Shown in pieces: positions 24,731-35,414 of a DNA stretch of 64,000 nucleotides. Every line of letters begins with the position of its first letter. Within the stretch, counting starts at the first letter, position 1. Under the pieces are notes generated by a model. That model had not been told where the DNA came from, ran no database searches, and saw nothing but the letters and a program-made list of their open reading frames with translations. Made by a program: the position numbers and the translations under genes. The stretch is from Mixophyes australis (Eukaryota; Chordata; Amphibia; Anura; Limnodynastidae), in the NCBI GenBank assembly GCA_036250195.1, contig JAVHZZ010000004.1, positions 143,419,729 to 143,483,728 of the forward strand, written 5' to 3'.

Positions 24731-24899
24731 CAAATATGAAGAAAAAATAATAAACCTCTATCCTCCTCTCTGCACTAGCGATTTTGGTTAGAGCAATTGC
24801 AAGAACAATATTGTATTCTCTGTCCCTGCTCTAATTAGCCTATGACTACACCCTGCTCTCTCCCTCTGTCAAATGGCGATGGATTGCTGTGGAGGCGTA

Positions 24900-24907
24900 T
24901 ATTTATA
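24900..24907 (-). promoter_or_regulatory. TATA-like box of the inner hAT
   Basis: TATAAATA on the minus strand, about 170 bp inside the right terminus and about 1.5 kb upstream of the transposase ATG. The same box is in copy 1 (14349-14356) and the outer copy (29533-29540). The surrounding GC-rich sequence has palindromic GAGCTGCTCAGCTC and ACGACGTCACAATGACGT motifs (CRE-like TGACGT/ACGTCA). Promoter function is inferred. Confidence 0.5.
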
Positions 24908-25079
24908 AAGTTGAAGTATCGCGAGAACCGAGTCCCGAGATCCGACGACGTCACAATGACGTTCGGCCTCGATTTGGATTCGGAATGGGCGGGAGAGTAC
25001 CGAGCTGCTCAGCTCGGTACTCGGATACCCAAAGTTCGGGTGGGTTCGGTTCTCGGAGAACCGGACCCGCCCATCTCTA

Positions 25080-25650
25080 CTCTCAAGGCCCCCCTCCACT
25101 TGTATAAAATACCAAAAAATTCAGCCATTATAGACTGTACAATATTAATTGACATGGAGAAAGCCAGTTTGGTTTCTGTCTCTCTAGGCCCCCTTCCACT
25201 TGTATAAAATACTAAAAAATTCAGCCATTATAGACTGTACAATATTAATTGACATGGAGAAAGACAGTTTGGTTTCTGTCTCTCTAGGCCCCCCTCCACT
25301 TGTATAAAATACTAAAAAGTTCAGCCATTATAGACTGTACAATATTAATTGACATGGAGAAAGACAGTTTGGTTTCTGTCTCTCTAGGCACCCCTCCACT
25401 TGTATAAAATACCAAAAATTTCAGCCATTATAGACTGTACAATATTAATTGACATGGAGAAAGCCAGTTTGGTTTCTGTCTCTCTAGGCCCCCCTCCACT
25501 TGTATAAAAAACCCAAAAATTCAGCCATTATAGACTGTACAATATTAATTGACATGGAGAAAGCCAGTTTGGTTTCTGTCTCTCTAGGCCCCCCTCCACT
25601 TGTATAAAATACCCAAAAATTCAGCCATTATAGACTGTACAATATTATGA
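25080..25650. repeat. 100-bp minisatellite 3' of transposase, 6 units (outer)
   Basis: Six units of the CCATTATAGACTG repeat resume immediately after the inner element, beginning within the CTCTCAAG duplicate. The inner insertion therefore hit the first unit of this array. Confidence 0.92.
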
Positions 25651-25843
25651 AAAATGGACAAAGCCAGTTTAGGGTCACTCTGTCTATGACACCCTACCCT
25701 TAAGGATAAATTGCCCTAACAGCAGCCTTTCAAGATGGTATGTGATATGGAAATGCCACAAGTCCCTTTCCTCTTTGGGGGTAGATTGCACCCTACACTT
25801 ACATAGAAAGTTTTAAAAAGATGTTATCGGCATCATCATCAGC

Positions 25844-28837
25844 TTAATCCTCACCCTCATCAGTGTGTACGTCATCATCACAGACTATCAATTCTTCGCC
25901 GCTTGAATCCGCCATTAGAGAACAGTCAGTGCTTGGATGTCTTGGATGGTGAAGGCCTTCCTCGTGGAAGATGTAGTTCATTTTTATAAACATCATTTTC
26001 TCCACATTTTTGGGAAGTAACCTTCTACGGCGATCACTGACTAAGTTCCCTGCTGTGCTGAACACTCGTTCAGAGTACACACTGGAGGGTGGGCAGCTTA
26101 GGTATTGCAAAGCAAGTTTGTACATGGGTTTCCAAATGGCCTGCTTTTCTTCCCAGTAAGGAAAGGGACTGTCTGACATTTCCATATCAACTACCTCTTG
26201 AAAGTAATCCTCCACCATCCTTTGCATGTTTATACTCATATTGGATGGAGTTATGGGCAAAGTGACACATTTTTTTGAAAAATCCTTCAAACCAGCCCAG
26301 ATGTTAAATTGTTCTGGTCTGCCCCCTGTGTCTTCCCTGCTTCTTTTTTGGAAATTTAATTTTTTACGAGCAACAGCTTGAGAAAGTGAAGGAGGACACG
26401 TCGTCAAGCCGAGGCCCAGTTCAGCGGCCAACTTGCTGAGCAATAGCTCCTTGCAAAAGTTCACATCTCGCTCATTTACAAGTAAAGACTCAATGTAGGT
26501 TTTAAACCTTGGATCAAGCACAGTGGCCAAAACGTACTGATCCGAGTTCAAGATCTTAATAACTCGAGGATCATTGTGAAGCGAATTAAGTACTTGATCG
26601 ACAAGGCCAACATACTTTGCTGAATTGCTTGCTTTCAGCTCCTCCTTCATTTTCTCAAGCTGCTTTTCCAATAGTCTAATTAAAGGAATGACTTGGCTCA
26701 AACTAGCAGAGTCTGCACTGACCTCACATGTCACAACTTCAAATGGTTTCAGCACCTTGCACAGCACTGAAAGGATTCCCCACTGTGCAAGAGTGAAATA
26801 CATCCCCCCTCCTTTCCCAATGTCATGACTTGTGCAATATGCTTGGATGGCTTTGCGCTGTTCCTCCATCCTCTGAAGCATGTACAGGGTGGAATTCCAC
26901 CGAGTTACCACCTCTTGCTTAAGTTGGTGGCAGGGCAAGTTAAACTGCTCTTGGAGCTGCTGTAATCTCCTACATGCTGTGGCTGAATGCCTGAAATGGC
27001 CTGAAATTTTACGGGCCACCGAAAGCATCTCCTGTACCTCACGGTTATTTCGTAGGAAGCTCTGCACCACCAAGTTGATGGTGTGAGCAAAACAGGGAAT
27101 ATGTTGGAAATCACCCAGCTGTAATGCTCGCACTATATTGTTGGCGTTATCTGAAATGACATACCCTGGGGAGAGTCCGAGTGGTATAAGCCATGCATCA
27201 ATCACATCTCTCAGTTTGCGTAACAAATTGTCAGCCGTATGCCTGTTAGTGAAGCCGGTGATACAAAGAGTGGCCTGCCTGTGACAAATGTTACGTAGTG
27301 GTGTACATGCTGCTGCTGTTCCTGCTGGTGAAAGTGAATGACCAACCCAGTGGGCTGTCACAGTCATATAGTCTTTGGTTTGGCCACTTCCACTTGTCCA
27401 CATATCTGTGGTTAAATGAACAGTGGGCAGAATGGCATTTTTCAGCGCAATCTCTACATTTTTACACACTTTTTGGTATAGTTGTGGAATAGCTTTACGG
27501 GAGAAATGGTGTCACTATGGAATTCTGTAACGCGGACACAAAACCTCAATTAACTGTGAAAAACCAGCTGCGTTTATTGTGGAGATTAGACGCAGATCTA
27601 ACACTAACATTGCAGCCATGGCGTCTGTGATTCGCTTGGCGACTGGGTGACTGCTGTCATATTTGCTTCCCCTCGCAAATGATTGTTTCACAGTTAATTG
27701 CTGAAATGTAGGACTCCTCATTTTATTAACCTGCCTCTGGGATGACGATTCACCCCCAGCAGCAGCAACAGCAGCAGCAGGACTAACGCTTTCTTCAGAG
27801 GAATCAATAATAGTGCCGGAGTCATCCAGCCTTAAGTGGGATGCCGGGCTAACTCCGAGCGCTACTGAGGATATTGATGAGGATGGTGTGGTGGGTGTAT
27901 TTTGTAGCCGTCGGTATGTCGGTGAGCGGAGGGTCTTAGCTGATGAGGGAGTGCTTGTATTCTTTTGGGAAGAACTTTCAGCTTTTCCCAACACTTTGCC
28001 ATGAACTCTCGTTAAATGGCGTAACATAGACGAGGTTCCAAGATGGTTAAGGTCCCTCCCTCGACTGACTGTGGCTTGACATACACTACAAACGGCTATA
28101 CAATTGTTGTCTGGATTTGGGTAGAAATAATTCCACACATAAGAAGTGGATTTTTTTGTTTTATGCCCAGGCATGACAATGGCCTTTTTCTTGTCACGTG
28201 CCAGAACTGCTGCCACTGGTGCAGGACTTACACAAACAACCTCATGCTCATCAACATCCTCATTAGCGCCCTTGTCGCCTACACAAATCTCCCCCTCATC
28301 CTCTTCTAATTCCAAAGTGACATCCTCAATTTGGGTATCACCGGCTACACTCGGGCTATTAAGGCACACATCAGCAGAATGCTCACGATTAGACATCCCA
28401 CTGTCGGATGGACTCTCCAAAGGGATTGTTGTCATTTGTGAATCAGAGCAAATATTCTCCTGTAATGCCTCACTGTTATCTTGCAGCTCGGCTTTGACGC
28501 GTAACAGTAGTTGTGCACCAATTGTAGGCTGGGTAACTTTTTGGGATCTGCCACTAATAGCCAACGGTAAAGGCCTCATTCTCTCTTTGCCACTGCGTGT
28601 GTAGAATGGCATGCTTGCAATTTTTTTTTTATCGTCACTTAACTTTTGCTCAGTTACACTTCTTTTTCGCTTCAATACAGTAAATTTTTTTGGGGTTTTT
28701 GTTTTTTGCACTAATTTGAAAACACTCTGTTGTTTGACATCGCCTTGGCCAGATGACGTACTGGGAACACTAACATCAGGACTGGTGACAGAACCTGGTT
28801 GCTCATTCAGATCATATGTGGACTGCTTTGAATCAAT
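25844..28837 (-). pseudogene. hAT transposase, outer copy, start lost and stops
   Basis: Nearly identical to the intact enzyme but inactive. The start codon ATG is changed to ATT (28835-28837). Two consecutive stops replace Ser-Arg in RIPSRHHF (about 27510-27515), and the C-terminal Glu codon is a stop at 25844, as in copy 1. The open C-terminal part (25844-27469, 541 codons) retains the catalytic core and dimerisation region; the N-terminal part with the BED finger (27515-28711) is open but lacks the ATG. Confidence 0.92.
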
Positions 28838-28857
28838 TCTGAGCGCAAACCACTGGG

Positions 28858-29350
28858 GAGTGCTAAAAATTATTTAGTAGATACTGCTGACAGTTATGAC
28901 TTTTGACAGCCAGAAATATTAATGCACAATTAGGGAGGACACCCCAAAAGCACTGAGGAGTGCTAAAAATTATTTAGTAGATACTGCTGACAGATATGAC
29001 TTTTGACAGCCAGAAATATTAATGCACAATTAGGGAGGACACCCCAAAAGCACTGAGGAGTGCTAAAAATTATTTAGTAGATACTGCTGACAGTTATGAC
29101 TTTTGACAGCCAGAAATATTAATGCACAATTAGGGAGGACACCCCAAAAGCACTGAGGAGTGCTAAAAATTATTTAGTAGATACTGCTGACAGTTATGAC
29201 TTTTGACAGCCAGAAATATTAATGCACAATTAGGGAGGACACCCCAAAAGCACTGAGGAGTGCTAAAAATTATTTAGTAGATACTGCTGACAGATATGAC
29301 TTTTGACAGCCAGAAATATTTATGCACAATTATGGGGGACACCCCAAAAG
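28858..29350. repeat. 100-bp minisatellite 5' of transposase, 5 units (outer)
   Basis: Five units, GACAGCCAG at 28907 to 29307, compared with 39 units in the duplicated copy 1 and 13 in the inner copy. This is the main length difference between the duplicate loci. Confidence 0.95.
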
Positions 29351-29712
29351 CGCTGGGGAGTGCCAAATATGAAGAAAAAATAATAAACCTCTATCCTCCT
29401 CTCTGCACTAGCGATTTTGGTTAGAGCAATTGCAAGAACAATATTGTATTCTCTGTCCCTGCTCTAATTAGCCTATGACTACACCCTGCTCTCTCCCTCT
29501 GTCAAATGGCGATGGATTGCTGTGGAGGCGTGTATTTATAAAGTTGAAGTATCGCGAGAACCGAGCCCTGAGATCCGACGACGTCACAATGACGTTCGGC
29601 CTCGATTTGGATTCGGAACGGGCGGGAGAGTACCGAGCTGCTCAGCTCGGTACTCGGATACCCAAAGTTCGGGTGGGTTCGGTTCTCGGAGAACCGGACC
29701 CGCCCATCTCTA

Positions 29713-29918
29713 CTTATAATAGTAGTAGTATCAATAATGCTTGTCTGATTTTGGTTGTGTCTCACCAACCCCTTAAATGGGTATTGTAATTGGATATTCT
29801 ACTTCACCAGTCTAATAGAGAGGCTTATATATTGCTTCCTACCCCAATATTACGCATAAAGGTCTTATTTCATTATATAGTAGCTGCATTTGCTCAGTTT
29901 AGTTTAAAGTGAAGTACA
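29713..29918. repeat. Duplicated host flank right of the outer hAT
   Basis: Matches 14529-14735 and diverges from it at AAAGTGAAG. No gene is seen. Confidence 0.7.
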
Positions 29919-30153
29919 GCAGACTACCTTGCATGCACACATCGTTCATCCCTTTTAAGGGTTAATTATGTTGAGCAGTGAGATAGTTAATTAGTTTAGG
30001 CTTAAGAGGTGAAAAAATGCCTGAAGATATTAAAAAAAATACAGATCAAAACCAAAACACAAGAGGGCGGTTTTGTCAAAACCAAAACACGAAGCTAATC
30101 CAGATCCAGATCCAAAACCAAAACCACTTCACGGGGGTCAGTAAGCATCGCTA
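29919..30153. other. hAT terminal region (AACCAAAACC-rich)
   Basis: Runs of AAAACCAAAACC are followed by ACGGGGGTCAGTAAGCATCGCTA, the inverted terminus of a hAT element, then the GTCAAAAC target. It is the right end of the shell beginning at 16021 and equals the right end of the remnant at 1658-3818. Confidence 0.7.
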
Positions 30154-30480
30154 GTCAAAACTAATTAGTGATTTGTTATTATGGATTATTGCACATTCTT
30201 AATATTGCTCTTTCTTATTAGATATCAAACACCAACTGTTTGCTCAGTGGTGAAAATGTAAAATAAAAAATACTAATAAAGGAAGTCCATCTGCTATAAA
30301 CCCTTTACTTGCCACTCTAAAATGTTTCACTGTAATAAACTTGTGGTTTATATGTCTCTGGAAAAGGAAATCCCACATGACAACCACATTTTACTCTACT
30401 TTGACATGAAACAAAATACAAGTGACATGGTTTCACAATCACATGTGCACACAATGCATAGTTTTGCTAATATTTCATAA
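30154..30480. repeat. HR and truncated R1, copies c
   Basis: HR sequence (30154-30310) is followed by the first 170 bp of R1, which stops at TTTCATAATTATTACTGAGG. HR-like sequence then begins again at about 30497, so HR plus part of R1 was duplicated locally. Confidence 0.7.
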
Positions 30481-30547
30481 TTATTACTGAGGCAACGCAC
30501 CAACTGTTTGCTCAGTGGTGAAAATGTAAAATAAAAAATACTAATAA

Positions 30548-30870
30548 CATACTTGCCAACTCTCCCGAAATATCCGGGAGACTCCCGCATTTTGCGAGAG
30601 TCTCCCGGGCTCCCGGGCGAGTGTGGCAATCCCCCGCATCTGGATAATTCTGCCCACTTCCTAGTGAAGTGGGCAGAATTAAGTCCCAAACGCCGCGATT
30701 CCCGGTGAATTGCGGAGTTTGGCCCCGCCCCCCGCGGTCAAATGACGCATTTTGCGCCATCACGTCATGGGGGCGGGTCCAAATTGACACCATTTGGACC
30801 CCCCCCCCCCCTTTACGCCCACCTCATCTGCAGGCTCCCGGATTTCACCAACAGAAAGTTGGTAAGTATG
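30548..30870. mobile_element. hAT MITE with CATACTTGCCAACT termini (323 bp)
   Basis: The ends CATACTTGCCAACT and AGTTGGTAAGTATG are inverted repeats. Flanks ACTAATAA (30540-30547) and ACTAATAT (30871-30878) form an 8-bp duplication with one mismatch, and the empty site is visible in HR copy a near 3945. The interior is GC-rich with self-complementary GGGAGACTCCC and GCCCACTTC motifs. No coding capacity. Relatives: 62803-63098 and a fragment ending at 41137. Confidence 0.9.
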
Positions 30871-30878
30871 ACTAATAT

Positions 30879-31189
30879 TGGAAGTCTACTATCAGCATCC
30901 AAGCTGAAGTCCATCTGCTATAGACCCTTTACTTCCCACTCTAAAATGTTTCACTGTGATAAACTTGTGGTTTATATGGCTCTGGAAAAGGAAATCCCAC
31001 ATGTCAACCACATTTTACTCTACTTTGACATGAAACAAAATACAAGTGACATGGTTTCACAATCACATGTGCACACAATGCATAGTTTTGATAATATTTC
31101 ATAATCATGAAAAACAAGTATTTTTGTATTTATACACAAAACAAGAGCTGTGCTAAGTGTTCCTCACATTTCTTATTTAATGATAAGAA

Positions 31190-31277
<88 letters not shown>

Positions 31278-31843
31278 AACACAGTGCATTTGTCATGCGA
31301 TTCATCATACATACAGTAGTTGTCACAGCGGCAGATGATACTGGAATGTGAGGATTAAGGTAGAGCCACTAGTTCAGCAAAGTTCTGTCTATATAAGGTT
31401 AGAAAAGATGTGACACACAGACTTGTACTTCTCCAACTGAGCATGGAGTCAGAGGGAGGAGGCAGGAGAGGGAAGGTGAGGGAGTAGCTGGATGGAGAGG
31501 GGAAATAAATGGTTTACTGTGCATTTTAAGATTTTGCTTGTATGGGGAAGGTCCTATTGTATTATCACGAATGCCCAGCCTGACCCAGATGCAGCAATCT
31601 GAACAGCTGGCCGTGACTGGCATCACCTTAGTAACTTAGCAATGAATACACCTTTTCTGCTACTACAAAGGATTTATTACGGTGTCCATACGTTCATCAG
31701 AACCATGTATTAATGTTTTACACTTACTGTAAATCATATACACATGTAGCATGAGCCTTCCTGGGCTTTGTAATTTCACAAAAATCACGGTGAAAATGCT
31801 AGATTAAATTTATTAAATCAGAGTTACTACTTACTAGTTAAGA
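30879..31843. repeat. HR end plus R1, copy d
   Basis: Continues HR after the MITE and then gives a full R1 with its GA tract (31186-31272) up to the foldback target CCTGG (31844-31848). Confidence 0.8.
31186..31272. repeat. (GA)n microsatellite
   Basis: GA tract of R1 copy d, interrupted by GAAAGA triplets at three places. Confidence 0.95.
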
Positions 31844-31848
31844 CCTGG

Positions 31849-33206
31849 GGTAAATGTATCAAAGTGCGAGTTTGCAACTCCAGCGATTTTCTCGGGAGAG
31901 TTGAAACTCGCCGATGTATGAAGCTGAGATTTCATGCAAAATCGCCAGAGTTCTGCTTCTGTCAAAATCGCTACTTGCAAAATTGCCAGAGATCAAACTC
32001 CCGACTGTTTGCCACTGCAGCTAGACAGCTCTCAAATGTATGAAGCTGCGAGTTAGCAAACTCAGGAGAGTTTGCTTCAAAACACGCCAGATACAACACG
32101 CTGCTTGATAGCAGCGTGTTGTACAAACACATCACTGTTACACTGCCCTGGCAGTGTTAAAACTGTAAAGAATAGATAAAAGTTTTTTAAAAAAAAAGCG
32201 TGAGGTCCCCCCACTATTAATTCTTAACCCTAGTGCTGCCTGACTAGTGCTGGTCCCGTGAAAATCGGGGAAAAATTTTGCGTGGGGTTCCCCCGATTTT
32301 CACTTTACCAGCACTAGGCAAACCAGCCAGGGTTGGCGGCACTATAGCAGGGGGACGCACGGCAGGGGTCCCCCTGCCATAATGACTAACCAACCCTAGA
32401 CTGTTCAGCACTGGGCTGGATTCCCTAGGGAGTGGGGTCCGCTGAAAAAAAAGAACGCCCCCCCCCTAGAAAGAACCAGCCCAGTGCTGATAGCACTAGG
32501 GCTCTTCCTACTACCCCTGGGCTGTGGGTAGTAGGGTAATACGGCGTAAAGTAGTCAAAAAAACAAACTGACACCAATTTTGTTTGTGGAACTACAAGTC
32601 CCAGCAGCCAGGTTGCCAAAAACAGTGTGGCCGTGCTGGTGCTTGTATAACTACAAGCACCAGCATACCCACGGCAGCCAGGGCATGTTGGCACCTGGAG
32701 AACCACAAGTGCCAACATGCCCTGACATCCCTTACTTGCTGGGACCTGTAGTTCCACAAAGAAAAAAGTTAAATAAATAACAACACCCTCTTAAAAACCA
32801 CATAAATTTATTAAAAATAAAAACCCCACAATAAATACACTAACCACCCTCTTTTTAACCACATCTATTTATTAAAAATACAACCAACCCAAATATTCAC
32901 CAATGATGTTTTCTTTCTTCATCCAAACTTCCAGGCTTGCCCCAGTCCCTTAATATTTATACCTCCAATCTTGCCGGCTTGCCCCAGTCCCAGCCATTTT
33001 GTACCTCCAAAAACGATTGAAGAAAAGCAGGAACACTTCGCCCAGAAGGGGCCCATATTTGTAAGATCCCGACTCTGTGTACTTGCTTGCAGAAAAATAA
33101 AAAAAATCTTTCCCCGCCGCAAACACCTCCTACCTAGTAGGAGGTCCGAATCGCAATGCCCTTACGTTGGTTGCGTAAGCTAAAACTACAGTATAATGAT
33201 TACATG
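31849..33206. mobile_element. Foldback element, left arm and middle
   Basis: Starts GGTAAATGTATC after CCTGG and follows the arm of 911-1194, then the middle section matching 14736-15310, including the TGGAACTACAAGTCCCAGC hairpin at about 32585-32757. From about 32765 to 33206 the sequence is AT-rich and has no match elsewhere in the window; I cannot say whether it belongs to the element. No right arm is seen. The LTR of the Gmr1-like element begins at about 33207. Confidence 0.6.
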
Positions 33207-35328
33207 TGTGAGGAAACATAATTGAGGAAAATAGGACATTTCAGTCTTGATAGACTCCCTCATGAAAATGCCCAATCTGATGTCTAAAGCAGAAGATTTT
33301 AAACCCTTTTCCACATAGCCCTCACCCCCCACCTTTGGAGTTTAGCTGTCAAAGGACGGATCTCCCAAATGTCACAGGGCGAAGTGAGCTAATGTTGTCC
33401 TGAGATCAGAATGTTCACAAGATTTCCTACCTTTGATCATTCTGCTTGGCTAGCTAGATGGTTTTCAACTTTGAGGCTTCAAAGTCCTCCAAGACCATTA
33501 TCTATCCTGGGCCTATGTAGTTTTAAAAGATTAATGACACTTGCATAAGTTCAAACTCATGTCATCTAGCTGTCACTCACCGGACTGTGAGTGCCATTTC
33601 CCGTGTGTTCAGGAACCGTGGCCGTCCGCCATCCTGAGGGTCTGCGCATGTGCAGCCCTTATCAAGCCTTCAGTACCTGTTGCTTTTAATTGATTGGATG
33701 ATCAGGCAACCCTCCCTATTTAAACCACCTGTGATCATTACCTGGTTGCCTGATCTTGGAGTCTCATTCCCCATGAGCCTCTGAAGGTGTTCCTGTGTTC
33801 CTCGTGTATTCAGCTCTTGCTGATTCCTGTTTACTGCTATTGTGGTTTCCAGACCACTTCAACTCTCCTGTGTTCCTCGTGTATTCAGCTCCTGCTGATT
33901 CCTGTTTGCTGCTATTGTGGTTTCCAGACCACTTCAACTCTCCTGTGTTCATCGTGCCGGCATTCAGCTGATTCCTATCCGCTGCCTCCGTTTCTACTAC
34001 AGAGTTTCTGTTCACTTCTACTCTCCTGTGTTCATCGTGCCTGCACGCAGCTGATTCCTATCCGCTGCCTCCGTTACTACTACAGAGTTCCTGTTCACTT
34101 CAACTCTCCTGTGTTCATCGTGCCTGTACTCAGCTGATTCCTATTCGCTGCCTCCGTTACTACTACAGAGTTCCTGATCGTCTCATCTCTCCAGGGTTTA
34201 TCGTGTCAGCTCTCCGCTGCCTCCACCTCTACTACTGGATATCAGACAACCTCAACTCTCCCGTGTTCTTCATGTTTCCAGTTCCACTTACTACTGCTTC
34301 CTGAGTATTGCTTCGTTGATTCTGGATTCCCTGCCGTGCGCTGCACCAACCTGATTACCGCTTCCACTCTCCAGTGGTCTCTCCTCCTGCCGGCCTTCAG
34401 CCGTTCAGGTATCCCTGCACGTCTCTCTGACAGCCTGCTCTCCTGAACCGCGGTATGCATACCTTCCATTGACTTTGCTTGTGTATTGCATATCCATCTG
34501 GACAGAGTTGTGTTCTCCTCCGGAGCCTCCTATCCATTGAAGCTATTGTTACCATTGACTTTGTTTACTATTGCCTGGATAGCTATTGTGACTTTGTATA
34601 TTTCAAGCAGGGCTTGTCAGTTATCGTTGTATTGTGGATATCATCGTGGGATCAAGTTCTGTGTGCCCCGTGTATACTCTGGTTTACATTCATCTCCTCG
34701 TGCCCCTCCTCACATATATATAGCAGTGGTACAACTTGCTGACGCAGACCACTGACTCCTGTTCCCTGTGACACCAGTTTCAAGTATCCTCTCACATAAG
34801 CAGTGGTACAACTTGCTATACGCAGACCACTGACTTCCCCGTTACCTACTTTCACCTGGATTCCATTCCTTCACTATAGACAGCGGTACAACTTGCTATA
34901 CGCAGACCGCTGACTCTCACTACCTCCTCGCTACTCATGGACATTCCTCCTCACTATAGCAGTGGTACAACTTGCTATACGCAGACCACTGACTTTCCTC
35001 ACGTTCCCTTGTCCATCTGGTTCCTCGTGTACATTCATCTACTCATTACCAGTTGCTGCTAGTCATAGACTTTCCTCGAGCATTCTCTCACCATCTGCTG
35101 TTTCTCCTGTTCCGTTGTCACCCTGCTACCAGAGAACCATAGTACCAACTATATCACTCTGGTAAGTCCATCATCTGGTGATATCCTGGGCAAAGACTCC
35201 TAGTGCCCGTGACACAAGCAAAGCACAAGTTGAGATTACATTACAAGGTTACATACCATATACATTGTCATACATGAATTCAACAGTAAATAACAATCAG
35301 TCATTAGATATACTACATAATCATCACA
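33207..35328 (-). repeat. 3' LTR of the Gmr1-like element, split
   Basis: Immediately after the polypurine tract, the minus strand begins TGTGATGATTATG. The far end at 33207 reads TCACA in that direction, so TGTGA and TCACA are the LTR inverted ends. Excluding the nested solo LTR (33571-35214 plus one target copy) the LTR is about 470 bp. The outer boundary is less certain than the inner one. Confidence 0.6.
33571..35214 (+). mobile_element. Solo LTR of a second retrotransposon family (1644 bp)
   Basis: Starts TGTCACTCACCGG and ends CCCGTGACA; TGTCAC and GTGACA are inverted. Flanks CTAGC (33566-33570) and CAAGC (35215-35219) form a 5-bp duplication with one mismatch. A TATTTAAA box lies at 33717-33724. 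Internal tandem repeats: CTCTCCTGTGTTC units (33860-34250) and GTACAACTTGCTATACGCAG units (34725-34990). A reverse copy with a perfect duplication is at 51218-52585. Reading frames inside are not genes. Confidence 0.88.
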
Positions 35329-35414
35329 CCTCCCCCTAAACCTAGGGCATGGAGAACTGTGACCTGTCACTGTCTCTCCTGTCCATTCACCACTTCTGCC
35401 CCTTGGTGCGAAAG

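Larger units (their letters stand above)
19425..25079 (-). mobile_element. ZBED-type hAT transposon, inner intact copy (5.65 kb)
   Basis: Perfect 8-bp target duplication CTCTCAAG at 19417-19424 and 25080-25087. Ends read inward are TAGAGATGGTCACTGAC and TAGAGATGGGCGGGTCC, sharing TAGAGATGG. It contains everything an autonomous element needs: both termini, an uninterrupted transposase, and a TATA-like box near the right end. It is inserted in an older copy of its own family and is the youngest hAT here. Whether it is still mobile cannot be told from sequence alone. Confidence 0.95.
19004..29712 (-). mobile_element. ZBED-type hAT transposon, outer copy (defective)
   Basis: TAGAGATGG termini at both ends; flanks CTTATATT (18996-19003) and CTTATAAT (29713-29720), the same as for copy 1. 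The left 421 bp (19004-19424) is separated from the remainder (25080-29712) by the younger inner copy, inserted in the first unit of the 3' minisatellite. Without the insertion and one target copy the element is about 5.05 kb. The GC-rich right end has a TATA-like box at 29533-29540 (minus). Confidence 0.93.
16021..30153. mobile_element. Ancestral hAT shell split by later insertions
   Basis: GTCAAAAC flanks both sides (16013-16020 and 30154-30161). The left terminus is TAGATATGCTCAGG; the right, read inward on the minus strand, is TAGCGATGCTTACTGAC. Only about 250 bp at the left and 230 bp at the right are recognisably the original element. The interior now holds a MITE, a diverged hAT remnant, 39-bp arrays and the nested hAT pair. 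Copy a of the same insertion is at 1658-3818. The shell is inferred from termini and target duplication, not from a continuous element. Confidence 0.65.
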
